Source: Vitellaria paradoxa
Lineage: Eukaryota; Streptophyta; Magnoliopsida; Ericales; Sapotaceae
Length of the DNA stretch: 64,000 nucleotides
Direction: 5' to 3'
Assembly: GCA_019916065.1 (NCBI GenBank)
Contig: CM034240.1
Span: forward strand, 37,499,389-37,563,388
The notes under the pieces were generated by a model. It saw only the letters and a list, made by a program, of their open reading frames with translations. It did not search any database and had not been told where the DNA came from. Position 1 is the stretch's first letter; each line of letters begins with the position of its first letter. Shown here piece by piece: positions 55,945-64,000 of the stretch. The position numbers and the translations under genes are program-made.

Positions 55945-57430
55945 ATAAAAAATATTAGAATATTGAAAATCTAGATATAAGGATGAAGGTGATGTGAAAG
56001 AGAGAGATAAACTGCTCAACTAGATGCAAATTCTTTACAGTCAACGTAAGAACCTATTCAAACAATATGAATATGTTTTCACTTTAAATTTTGATTCTGA
56101 AAATTTAGATGAAGAATAGTGCGCATCCAACGTGGTGAGTGAAGATTCGTCTAATTCAGAAACTGAAATATTGTCTAATCCAGAATTAGATGAAGAATTA
56201 GAAAGAAAGCTAGATAAAACTCTAAACCCAGACAAAAACCTAGGAAAAAGAAAATTAGGAACATCAGATCACTTAGATGAAGATCTAGAAACTAAACTAG
56301 TTTCTGGAAAAAAGATCTTCTTTCGAGCATATTTATGTAAAAGAAGAAAGTGAATCTAGTTTTGATGAAGCTTATGTTAAAGAAGAACATGAACCTAGTT
56401 CTTCTAAAAGAGAAGACTTAAATAAATCCAATGTTGTTGCCAATGGGATATATTTAAATCTTAATTATGTACATCCCAAAGATTATGAAAGCACCATTGA
56501 AGAATGGGCACAAACTATGTCCATTGTCATAACCCATTATAAAAATACATGGGATGGGAAAAGATTATGAGACTATATAGCAAGAACATTACAAGTATTG
56601 TTTTAAATTGGCTAAAAGTCTGGGAAGGATCTGAAGACGGGTAAAAAGAAAAAAACTTCTGTTTTGCTAAGTGAAGATAGAGAAAATGATTTTGTAAAAA
56701 TTCTATCAAATTTTTCTACATTAATCAAAAGAGATTTTTATAGAATAATATCTTCAGATGAACACAAAAAAGAGGTGAAATATGTGTTATCAAAAATAAA
56801 ACTTTTCGATATCTACAAATACACAGATTTTGTAAAATTATATAAAAAAATACTTATGGATGTTAAAACTCAAAAGTATGTCTCATTGGAAAGAATAATT
56901 TTTTCATAAACTCTCAAATCCATGGGATTAAATATGTAAAAAATAATATCTAGAACACCAACAAAAAATTGATAGTTTTGATTCTCTAGGATTAAGAATT
57001 AGTTTCGATTATAAAATAATGACCGAACACTGTCTTCAAAGGAAGGCCTAAAAACAGGTAAAAAATCAATTGTCTAAATTAGTTAAAGGAGAGGTCTATT
57101 GTGATAAAATCTTAAAAGAAAATTAACAAATTGGATACTCTGTGAATAAACTATATTATCACAGACACAAGAGAAAATATTTTAAAACCAAAAAGTGAAA
57201 ATCTGGAAATAAAATAATATTTCCAGAAAAGAAATATGTTAGAAAATTCAAGAAGAAAAATTTCAAGAAAAAGTCATTAAAAAATTGCACTTATTATTTT
57301 TGTAACGAAAAATGTCATATCGCACCTAATTATCCAAAAAAGAACAATAAGGTAATTAAATTTCTAGAAGAAAACAATCTAGAAATTTGTTTAGAAGAAG
57401 AAATAGATTCAGAGGAATAAGTTTGATACG
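55945..57430 (+). pseudogene. Viral coat protein region, decayed
   Basis: Acidic Glu/Asp/Ser-rich fragments (about 56,132-56,400) are followed by Lys-rich fragments, the usual coat protein layout of this family. Near the end a degenerate CCHC zinc finger reads CTYYFCNEKCHIAPNYP (57,286-57,336). The expected first and last Cys positions of the C-x2-C-x4-H-x4-C knuckle are Tyr. An acidic tail follows. Stops and frameshifts break it at least every 200-300 bases. The coat protein would package the viral genome. Confidence 0.7.
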
Positions 57431-57483
57431 AATTAGAATCTGTTTCTTCGAATTCTTCGGAAGAAAGAGAAGAATTCATTTTT

Positions 57484-58485
57484 ATGATACAGGAAACAAC
57501 TACTGCTAATAGAAATTTAGAAACCTTTGAGTCAGTCCCTGAAAACGAATTAAACCAAATTTGTTTAGGGGATATAATCAAAGAAGATATGACAATTAAA
57601 AATGATAGATTAATCAAATACAGAAGTCTTAAAGCAGAAGGCTTATATATTAAATTTAGGTTTAAACCCTGGTAAGCCTAACACTTCGAAAGATGCGAAG
57701 GTATAACAGAGGCAATATCCTTCTCTAATGGGTAAGTCGAAATAAAAATTTTTTATGAATAAAAAATTAGGAGATTTAAACAAAAGTAAATAAAAGTAAG
57801 ATTTATACACATTAGCATAATCCAAATAGAGATTAGGCCTTTATTCAAACTTAGGATAGACTGACCAATTTTATGTGCAGTACAAGATAAAAGATTCCAT
57901 GACTCTATTCAATCATTAATAGGGAAAGTAGAATCTAATCTTGTTTTTGGAAAAATCCTCTTTAGAATCAAACCAAATTATTTCATATCTATTAATGATA
58001 AAAAAAAATCCAAGACACGTTAACTCTGAAAATTCAAACTTAAAATATCAAAATGAATGGTAATGCCAATGATCTAAAAATATCTTGGAAAGCTGTTCAT
58101 TAATTAACCAGTGATACTGAAGTCAAAGCAAACAAATTTGACTTTGGTATAGTTGAGTTATACGAACCCAAATCTTTTGACACTGAAATCAAACCAAGAA
58201 TGATTGATATAAAAGATTTGAGAATATGAAAAGAATGGGTATTTGAAAATTTTACCAGAGATCAACTAGAATCTTCTTATAGATCATTTGAATTCTAAGC
58301 ATTAGGAAATGCACTCTATTTCAGAAATAATAAATTATTTGCAAGTAGAAAATCATTCAAAATAGACAACTTCAAAAACCTTGAAGAGGGTTCCTCAAGG
58401 TCAAGTAGTTTTGATAGGGAAACTAGATTAAGAAAAATCCAAGTTCCAGTTCTTCCTGGAAGTCCTTCTAATGAAGAAGAATAAA
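57484..58485 (+). pseudogene. Viral movement protein region (30K superfamily), decayed
   Basis: The stretch at about 57,860-57,990 encodes phrases such as DSIQSLIGKVESNLVFGKIL and FRIKPNYFISIND, which have the L-I-G, E-S-N-L, G and P-N-Y spacing of caulimovirid 30K movement proteins. A C-terminal part follows (FDFGIVELYEPKSF near 58,137). Placement directly after the coat protein and before the protease matches the fused coat/movement ORF of cavemo- and solendoviruses. Several stops interrupt it. The protein would form tubules at plasmodesmata. Confidence 0.65.
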
Positions 58486-58499
58486 AATCCAATTTTTTT

Positions 58500-58900
58500 G
58501 AACAACTAAATATGATTCAGAAGCAATATTCTTTTCTTAAAATCAAAATAAGAGAAAATATTATTACATTGAGATTACATTTGAATTTGAAGGCTATAAA
58601 CTATACAGCCTACATGCACTTGTAGACACTAGAGTTATAACTGCAGTATGTCAACCAAATGCCATACGCAAAAAATATTGGATTCAAATGAAAAATCCCA
58701 TCTTAGCAAAAAATGTTAATGACACCACCTCTATAATGGACTTTAAAGCAAAGGACATTATATTTTCAGTAAAAACCGCAAGGTAAAAAGATGTTTAGGA
58801 TCTCAAAATATTATGTTTTCCTTCAATGCATGGAGATATACTTTTACGAAATAATTTTTTCTTGCTCAAAATTATTCCATGAGCGTATCCTATGAGTATG
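58500..58900 (+). pseudogene. Viral aspartic protease, active site altered
   Basis: The catalytic region reads LHALVDTRVITAVC; the Asp-Thr-Gly triad is Asp-Thr-Arg at 58,625-58,633. The downstream part includes a motif at about 58,815 that may be the flap or second conserved region. In intact viruses this domain starts the pol polyprotein and cleaves it. The Gly to Arg change plus frame breaks indicate an inactive remnant. Confidence 0.65.
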
Positions 58901-58929
58901 CCACTTTAACTGATAGAAATAAATCTTAT

Positions 58930-59943
58930 TAGATTCCTTGATTAAAAACACATGATTTAATTTGTACTAAAAGATTTTTGCCAGTCAAGCATGGTGATAA
59001 TAGTCCAAATTTCTTAGAAGATCCTTTAATGCTATGGAAAAAGCTCCCAGATATTGTCATCTAAAGCTAAAAGATGAACAGAAAATCATTAGGATAAAAC
59101 CTATAGTCTATACCAAACAGGATATAGATGAATTTCAAATTCAAATAAAAGAATTTTTTGATAAGAGACTTATAAAACTAACTAGAAGTCAATATTCTAG
59201 TTCTACTTTTCTTGTAAGGAATCACAGTGAAAGAAAAAAGAGAAAAAGCTAGAATGGCCATCAATTACAAAGAAAAAAATTAAATGAAAATTTGTTCTTT
59301 GATGAGTATTTTATACCAAGAAAATATGTTTTAGTAACCTAAATTAGAGGTGCAAAAATATTTAGTGAGTTTGATTGTAAAACAGGCTTTTGGCAAATCA
59401 AGCTTACAAAAAGTCAAAACCATTGACTGCTTTTTCAGCTCCATATGGCCATTACCAATGGGCAGTGTTACCATTTGAAATATATAATGCGCCACAAATA
59501 TTTCAAAGATTGATGGACGATATCTTTAAAAATATTAAAGATTTCTGTCTAGTCTATATAGATGATGTCTTAATTTTCTTTAAAAACTGAGAAGAGCATA
59601 AACATTATTTAGAAATAGTTTGTAAAAAATTTGTTGATAATGGAATAATTCTCGGTCCAAAAAAGATTGATATAGAAAAGAAAGAAATTGATTATTTGGA
59701 AATTATGCTTAGTTCAACAGGGATTGTGTTACAACCTCATATAATCACAAGAATTAAAGAGTTCCAAGAAAAATTGAAAACTCTAAAAAACTTGCAAAGT
59801 CTTCTTGGTTTATTAAACTACGGAAGAAAATTTGTAAAAAGTCTCTTAAAATGGGAAAAACCATTCTTTGAAAAATTAAAGAAAGCTCAAAAGAATCAAA
59901 AGAACTCTAATATAAAATTGAATGGAATGAGGAAGATACAATG
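58930..59943 (+). pseudogene. Viral reverse transcriptase, decayed
   Basis: N-terminal blocks (IIRIKPIVYTKQDIDEF, SSSTFLVRNHSE) lie at 59,080-59,230. Then come FSAPYGHYQWAVLPF and the catalytic YIDD at 59,555-59,566 within DFCLVYIDDVLIF. LQSLLGLLNYGRKFV near 59,795 is the thumb. The segment is split by stops (for example a TGA at 59,588-59,590) and shifts. The form of these blocks is caulimovirid rather than LTR-retrotransposon. Confidence 0.88.
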
Positions 59944-59959
59944 AGATTAAAGAAAATCA

Positions 59960-60450
59960 AAACCTTGTTCAAACCTAATTTAAAAGTTTATTTCCCACAG
60001 AGTCTGATCACTTAATTTTAAAGACGGATGCTTCAGAAATGTTTTGGGTAGTAGTACTAAAAGCAATAAAAATAAAAGAGAAATCTGAACAAACGGATAT
60101 TCTCAAAATTCTTATAGAACAAAAAAGCTCTGAAGAATTAATATGTGGATATAATTTTGGTAAGTTCAAACCAAATGGACTTAATTATATTATTTTTGAA
60201 AAAGAACTCTTAACCATAAAAAATAGTATAAAGAGATTTTAAATCTACTTAGCTCCTGTTAAATTTCTAATAAGAACTGATAATCAAGCAGTTAAAAACT
60301 TTCTTAAGAAAAAGAGAGTTGAAGACAATCCTAGAAGAATTAGGTGGTCCGATTATATTTCTCAATATTCATTTGAAATTGAGCACATTGGATCTACTAA
60401 AAATATTCTTGCAGATTATCTTAACGGGCATCTAGATGGATATTAAAGAC
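59960..60450 (+). pseudogene. Viral RNase H, decayed
   Basis: LILKTDASEMFWVVVLKA near 60,016 holds the first catalytic Asp. NYIIFEKELLTIKN near 60,185 holds the Glu, RTDNQAVKNFL near 60,275 the third acidic residue, and ILADYLNGHLDGY near 60,408 the last. A TAA at 60,240-60,242 interrupts the domain. It directly follows the reverse transcriptase, as expected. Confidence 0.78.
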
Positions 60451-60489
60451 TAACAAAAGTCTTTGTGTTATAGAAATCAGAAAGGCCAA

Positions 60490-61745
60490 ACAAGGTTGAA
60501 ATGATTAGGGAAACCAGCTCTAAAGGCAAGAAAGTAACAGCTAAACAACTTGAAAATGCTTCTCCTGGGAAAGCATTCTAGAAAAGCCTATCTCAAGGAA
60601 GTTATGCTCAAACAGTACTAAAAAAGTCACTCGCTTTGACAGAAGACGCTATACCAGACTTTTTCAATCCTAGATTAGAGAACAACTCCATAAACTCCTA
60701 AATAAAATATGGAAAAGTCATATTTCAAGAAAAAATTATGAATTCCACAAAGTAATTACCAGAATGGCGTATGAGCTAAAAAATCTCTAAGACAAAATTA
60801 ATATTTTAAAAGAATTGTTAAAAAATATGATTTCAAAATTTGACCATGAGACTTCTTTGTTTGATTACCAAAAGATTTATGAAATTCAACAAATCATGGA
60901 AATTTTAGAAATTGCGAATGGTAATGCTCATTTTGAAAAAGTCAAAAGAATAAAGAGTTATGAAGAAGGTAAACAAGTTCTTCCTAGAGCAATATTTTCT
61001 ATTGTAGATAAATATATTAACAATTAGAGGATTAAACCAATCTTTCAAGAATTTTTTGATAAAACTAGATTTAATTCTATTTTTCCATATAAAAAAAATT
61101 CAGTTTGACCTTCAAAGTGATAATTGGAGGTTCGAAGCCATTAATTAGGGTTTGGTCAAAAAGATCATCTTCAATCTATTGGAAGCAACAATCTATTAAG
61201 ATTTTCCAGTACTGATCAAAACCATGTTTAGCAAAATTCCCTATGGTTTTAAAAGAAAAACCATAACTTTTGAAATTTAAAACTTTGTTGGATGGCGATA
61301 CAATAACAGATTTTATGAGTCATATCAGATTTAGAAATTAAGAGAATACTTCATTTTTGATACCTATGTTTTCTCTAACCCAGCAAAAAAAGAAGTCACT
61401 TTAGAAAAACAAATTCTGTTGTGGTCTTAGGTAGAATTGGCCTACAATGCCAAAATTCTACAAAATATGCTAGAAAAGCACATGATAACTAATGGCAGGA
61501 GATTATTTGTATCCTCTCCTCTACCTTCACTGAAGTTCCAAGCTTCTGAAGAACAGAAAAAAGAAGTATTTGACTTTCTAAACAAAGTTAGTCGAATGAA
61601 AATTGATGCTCCATCAGAGGTAGCAATCTACCTCGATGAAATGTATAAAAAATTTGAAGCCAAGATGGAACTAGAAGCCGCACTCGCAGCTGAAGATGCC
61701 CAAGCAGAACAAGATTATTGGAAAAATATGACTGAAAACGAGTAG
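60490..61745 (+). pseudogene. Probable viral transactivator/viroplasmin region, decayed
   Basis: Three fragments with coding character lie here: around 60,500-60,790, the 70-residue frame 60,815-61,027, and the 102-residue frame 61,437-61,745, which ends in an acidic Ala/Glu-rich tail. The position after RNase H and before the promoter is where solendo- and cavemoviruses encode the translation transactivator. I cannot show a diagnostic motif, so the call is positional. Confidence 0.5.
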
Positions 61746-62037
61746 CACAATATTGAAAATATGATAAAAGGCTAACAAAAGTAATACTATCACGGAAGTA
61801 TAGTGGACCAACTAGGAATACTGCCAAAAGAAAAAAAATAAACTTTTTCAGAAGTGGGCCATGACCGACTACACCCTTATCTAGCACACGACAGAATCTA
61901 TGTGAAGGAATGTGCTTTAATCAAAAGCAATTCCATAATTATACTACTTTAATTTTGTCAGTTGTCTTTTTTCTTTCATACATTATCTTTTATTTTTTAT
62001 GTTTAAATTCCGGGTTTAAAAGTTCAAGTCTAGTGCC

Positions 62038-62045
62038 TATAAAAA
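62038..62045 (+). promoter_or_regulatory. Viral TATA box
   Basis: TATAAAAA lies in the large intergenic region, about 94 bases before the poly(A) signal. In this family the promoter precedes the poly(A) signal on the circular genome, giving a terminally redundant RNA. A GAAGACTTTTTCTCTC leader-like stretch follows. Confidence 0.65.
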
Positions 62046-62131
62046 GAGTCTTGATGTAATGAAGAGTGACATGGAAAAATATCAGAAGACTTTTTCTCTC
62101 TTTGTAATATACCCTGTGTTTTTCTGTTATC

Positions 62132-62137
62132 AATAAA
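62132..62137 (+). terminator. Viral poly(A) signal
   Basis: AATAAA followed by AGCTTGAGTG lies between the TATA box and the primer site, the position expected for the pararetroviral poly(A) signal. Confidence 0.65.
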
Positions 62138-62208
62138 AGCTTGAGTGTTTTATTATTTTCTAAGTATTCTTATTTTCCTGACCTGAGTATCCAAGCACAA
62201 AAATCAAC

Positions 62209-62220
62209 TAGTATCAGAGC
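62209..62220 (+). promoter_or_regulatory. tRNA-Met primer-binding site of the pararetrovirus
   Basis: TAGTATCAGAGC differs by one base (A for G at position 2) from TGGTATCAGAGC, the site complementary to the 3' end of initiator tRNA-Met used by Caulimoviridae for minus-strand priming. By convention it marks position 1 of the viral genome. Confidence 0.85.
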
Positions 62221-62510
62221 CCAGACAGTTCTGAGGCTTTGAATACTATCTAAATGAAGGTTAGTAGCCTATAAATTATATATTAGAGTTTATCTTTTCT
62301 TTCTTTTTTTTTTTTTTTTGCTTCTGTTGAATTTTTTTCTACTTATGTATGTGATTATAAAACTTCAAGAAGCCCTTTAACTACTCTAAATGATCTGTAT
62401 CTATTATTGATAGATTTATCCGTAAATCGTGGAATAGATCAAGAAACAAAAAATGTTATAAACATGAAAATTATGATATTAGGAAAAATGTGTGAATTTT
62501 AAGGTGTGTT
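62221..62510 (+). pseudogene. Viral leader and start of a small ORF
   Basis: After the primer site there is a leader with a T-run (62,307-62,320), then a stop-free stretch from about 62,338 to a TAA at 62,501-62,503. It has coding-like composition (for example LYLLLIDLSVNRGIDQE). It would be the first ORF after the primer site on the circular genome. The viral sequence appears to end just after it. Confidence 0.45.
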
Positions 62511-62753
62511 TTGTAAATACTAGAAGTTTTTAGGGTGTTTTTGAAAAATAGTTGTGTGGTTCAACGTGGTCTCCAAGTATTCTTCTGTAATTTTTAAAAA
62601 CTATGGGACTACAAGAATGTAAGTATAACAAATCGAAAAGTTTAAGGCGTGTTAATGTAAGTTTCCCTAAAATGTAATAATTTGTGCTTGTTTTTTTCCC
62701 ACTCTACTTTTTACTTGGAGCCTGTGGAACTGGGAATTGCTCAACTTCGGTCA

Positions 62754-63875
62754 ATGGCGACCCTAGCGTGGAGGAGGTGGTTGGCACCTGCATGTTCCTT
62801 CTTCTTCAGTTCCCTTCAATTTATCTCTCACTCTGCAATCAAAACCATCTTCTTTTCCGACATTGAGGTTGACCAACAACAACTCGCCGTCTCACAAACC
62901 CCTCAACACCACTACTCTCTTCCTTCCCTCCAACCCCCAAACAACGCCGAGTTGGTCTCCAATCTCCTCCTCCAACACCACAACCCTTTGCACACCATGG
63001 AGTCCTCTCTCCAGCTCAACGGCATCAGCGTCTCCCCCTACCTCGTCCACCAAACCCTAATTTGCCTAAAATATATCCCCAAGATTGCCCTTGGCTTCTT
63101 CTCCTGGGCCAAAGACCAAGCTTACTACTGCTACGACGCCGCCTCTTATCACCTCATGATCGACATTCTTGGAAAAGTCCGCCAATTCGACGTTACTTGG
63201 TAGCTAATCATTGCAATAGATCAAAAAAAACGTAAAACTCACTTCAGCCCCTTTTCGAATTTTGATCCACAGGCTAGTATCCGCTGGGTTGACTTGCCAA
63301 GCGATCTGTGCATTCAATGACATGGATTACTTCACTGAAAAGCAAGCAGACAATGACTATTTTTCCTACCTTCTTGACACGCTCTGCAAGTATGGTTATG
63401 TGAAAGCCGCGACTAAGATATTCAACAAAAGAAGTGGAGGTTTGAGCCTGTTGTGAAATTATTTACGGTTTTGATTTACGGTTGGTGTAAGATAAATAGG
63501 CCCCAAATGGGCGAGAGGTTCTTTAGAGACATGTTGGATCGGGGGATTGAGCCGAATGTGGTCACTTACAATGTGCTTCTCAATGGGATTTGTAGGAGGT
63601 CGAGTTTGCAACCTGAGGGTCAGTTTGAGAAAACCATTCGTGCAGCAGAGAAGCTGCTTAATGAAATGCGAGCGAGAGGCATAGAGCCCAATGTCACAAG
63701 TTATTCTATTGTGGTTCATGTCTACAATCGGTCACATAAACCTGACTTGTCAATTGACAAGTTGGAGATGATGAAAAGTAAAGGGATATGCCCGACGGTG
63801 GTAACGTATACTTCTGTTGTGAAATGCCTTTGTTCTTGTGGTAGACTCGAATATGCTGAGAAATTGCTTAATGAG
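62754..63875 (+). pseudogene. PPR pseudogene, 3'-truncated copy of 39,587-41,200
   Basis: The copy matches the intact gene from the presequence onward. It carries a CAG to TAG nonsense change at 63,201-63,203, an extra A in the A-run near 63,224-63,231 and a missing base near 63,430, so no long frame survives. After TTGCTTAATGAG at 63,875 the sequence jumps to the 3' flank (AGTGGCTTTACACCCC, equal to 41,303 onward), a deletion of about 595 bp sharing a short GAG/AGA homology at the joint. Its upstream region is separated by the 7.4-kb inserted block. Confidence 0.92.
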
Positions 63876-64000
63876 AGTGGCTTTACACCCCCCACAATCC
63901 ATCATGAGGTACCTTTAGCTATTCATTTTGCCAAAAGTTATATGTTGTGGTTCATAATATTGACTTATCAAAATTTTTATAGTGGTGTAGTTGATCCATA
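63876..64000. other. 3' flank of the PPR copy, to the window end
   Basis: This matches 41,303-41,427 of unit 1, including CATCATGAGGTACCTTTAGC. The duplication continues beyond the window. Confidence 0.85.

Larger units (their letters stand above)
55561..62510 (+). mobile_element. Endogenous pararetrovirus (Caulimoviridae), degenerate
   Basis: About 7 kb with the order small ORF, coat protein region, movement protein, protease, reverse transcriptase, RNase H, probable transactivator region, TATA box, poly(A) signal, tRNA-Met primer site and the start of another small ORF. This gene order resembles solendoviruses (tobacco vein clearing virus) and cavemoviruses (cassava vein mosaic virus). Viral genomes are circular, so the insert is a linear copy opened upstream of the small ORF. 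All large frames carry many stops and shifts, so no virus can be made from this locus as it stands. There is no integrase or LTR. Confidence 0.88.
55240..62667. mobile_element. 7.4-kb inserted block carrying the pararetrovirus
   Basis: Unit 1 is continuous here (CACTTAAATTGTAATAATTTG near 39,483). In unit 2 the flanks are separated by 7,428 bases with TAAAAT on both sides (55,234-55,239 and 62,668-62,673). The outer ends of the block are not viral: CTAAGGTAAACTACACC on the left and, reverse complemented, GGGAAACTTACATTAAC on the right form an imperfect inverted repeat. The virus therefore probably integrated inside, or beside, a DNA transposon that had itself landed upstream of the PPR copy. 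A rearranged single event is the alternative. Confidence 0.55.
43085..64000. repeat. Tandem duplication unit 2 (continues past the window)
   Basis: Sequence from 43,085 parallels unit 1 from about 26,895, with the order leader, intron 1, exon 2, exon 3, hAT element, PPR gene preserved. The main differences are deletion of the 27,015-30,207 equivalent (including coding exon 1), a 554-bp tandem duplication around exon 2, an interval at 48,208-48,418 absent from unit 1, insertions at 51,490-52,790, 53,205-53,745, 53,870-54,270 and 55,240-62,667, and a deletion in the PPR copy. The period is about 16.2 kb. Confidence 0.9.

Noticed and set aside
62682..62866. Alternative frames at the start of the PPR copy
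   Set aside because: They are shadows of the PPR pseudogene frame beginning at 62,754.

Overview
The window looks like nuclear DNA of a flowering plant, most likely a eudicot. It is AT-rich and gene-poor. It carries an intron-containing nuclear gene for a mitochondrial ribosomal protein, an intronless pentatricopeptide-repeat (PPR) gene, SINEs, MITEs, a Tat-type Ty3/gypsy retrotransposon and an integrated plant pararetrovirus. I cannot name the species.

Layout. 1-6.27 kb is AT-rich intergenic DNA with small degraded repeats. From 6.27 to 26.77 kb lie two copies of one repeat-rich segment (6,268-22,535 and 23,036-26,772). Copy 1 is split by an 11,923-bp LTR retrotransposon (9,538-21,460) flanked by the 5-bp target duplication AAAAT; copy 2 keeps the empty site. 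From about 26.9 to 43.1 kb is unit 1 of a larger tandem duplication. It holds the intact uL29m (MRPL47-type) gene in three coding exons (30,026-36,157) and an intact 537-residue PPR gene (39,587-41,200). From about 43.1 kb to the window end is unit 2. Here the uL29m copy has lost its first coding exon and doubled exon 2, and the PPR copy has a nonsense codon, frameshifts and a 3' deletion. Between them the PPR-copy upstream region is interrupted by a 7.4-kb block (55,240-62,667) containing a decayed but nearly full-length caulimovirid.

How the parts relate. The two intact genes, both probably acting in mitochondria, are in unit 1; unit 2 has decayed. Comparing the units separates older insertions shared by both (a hAT-type element with 8-bp target duplication, SINEs) from later unit-2-only ones (two MITEs, an RTE-type LINE tail, the viral block).

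The most unusual structure is in the retrotransposon. Between pol and the 3' LTR, on the opposite strand, is a gene that reads as four exons joined by three introns with GT/AG borders and consistent phase (about 20,070 down to 17,191). Antisense extra ORFs are known in Tat-lineage elements; this exon model is worked out here from sequence alone. The viral remnant has the order coat protein, movement protein, protease, reverse transcriptase, RNase H, then a probable transactivator region, TATA box, poly(A) signal and tRNA-Met primer site. That order resembles solendoviruses and cavemoviruses. All viral frames are broken by many stops.
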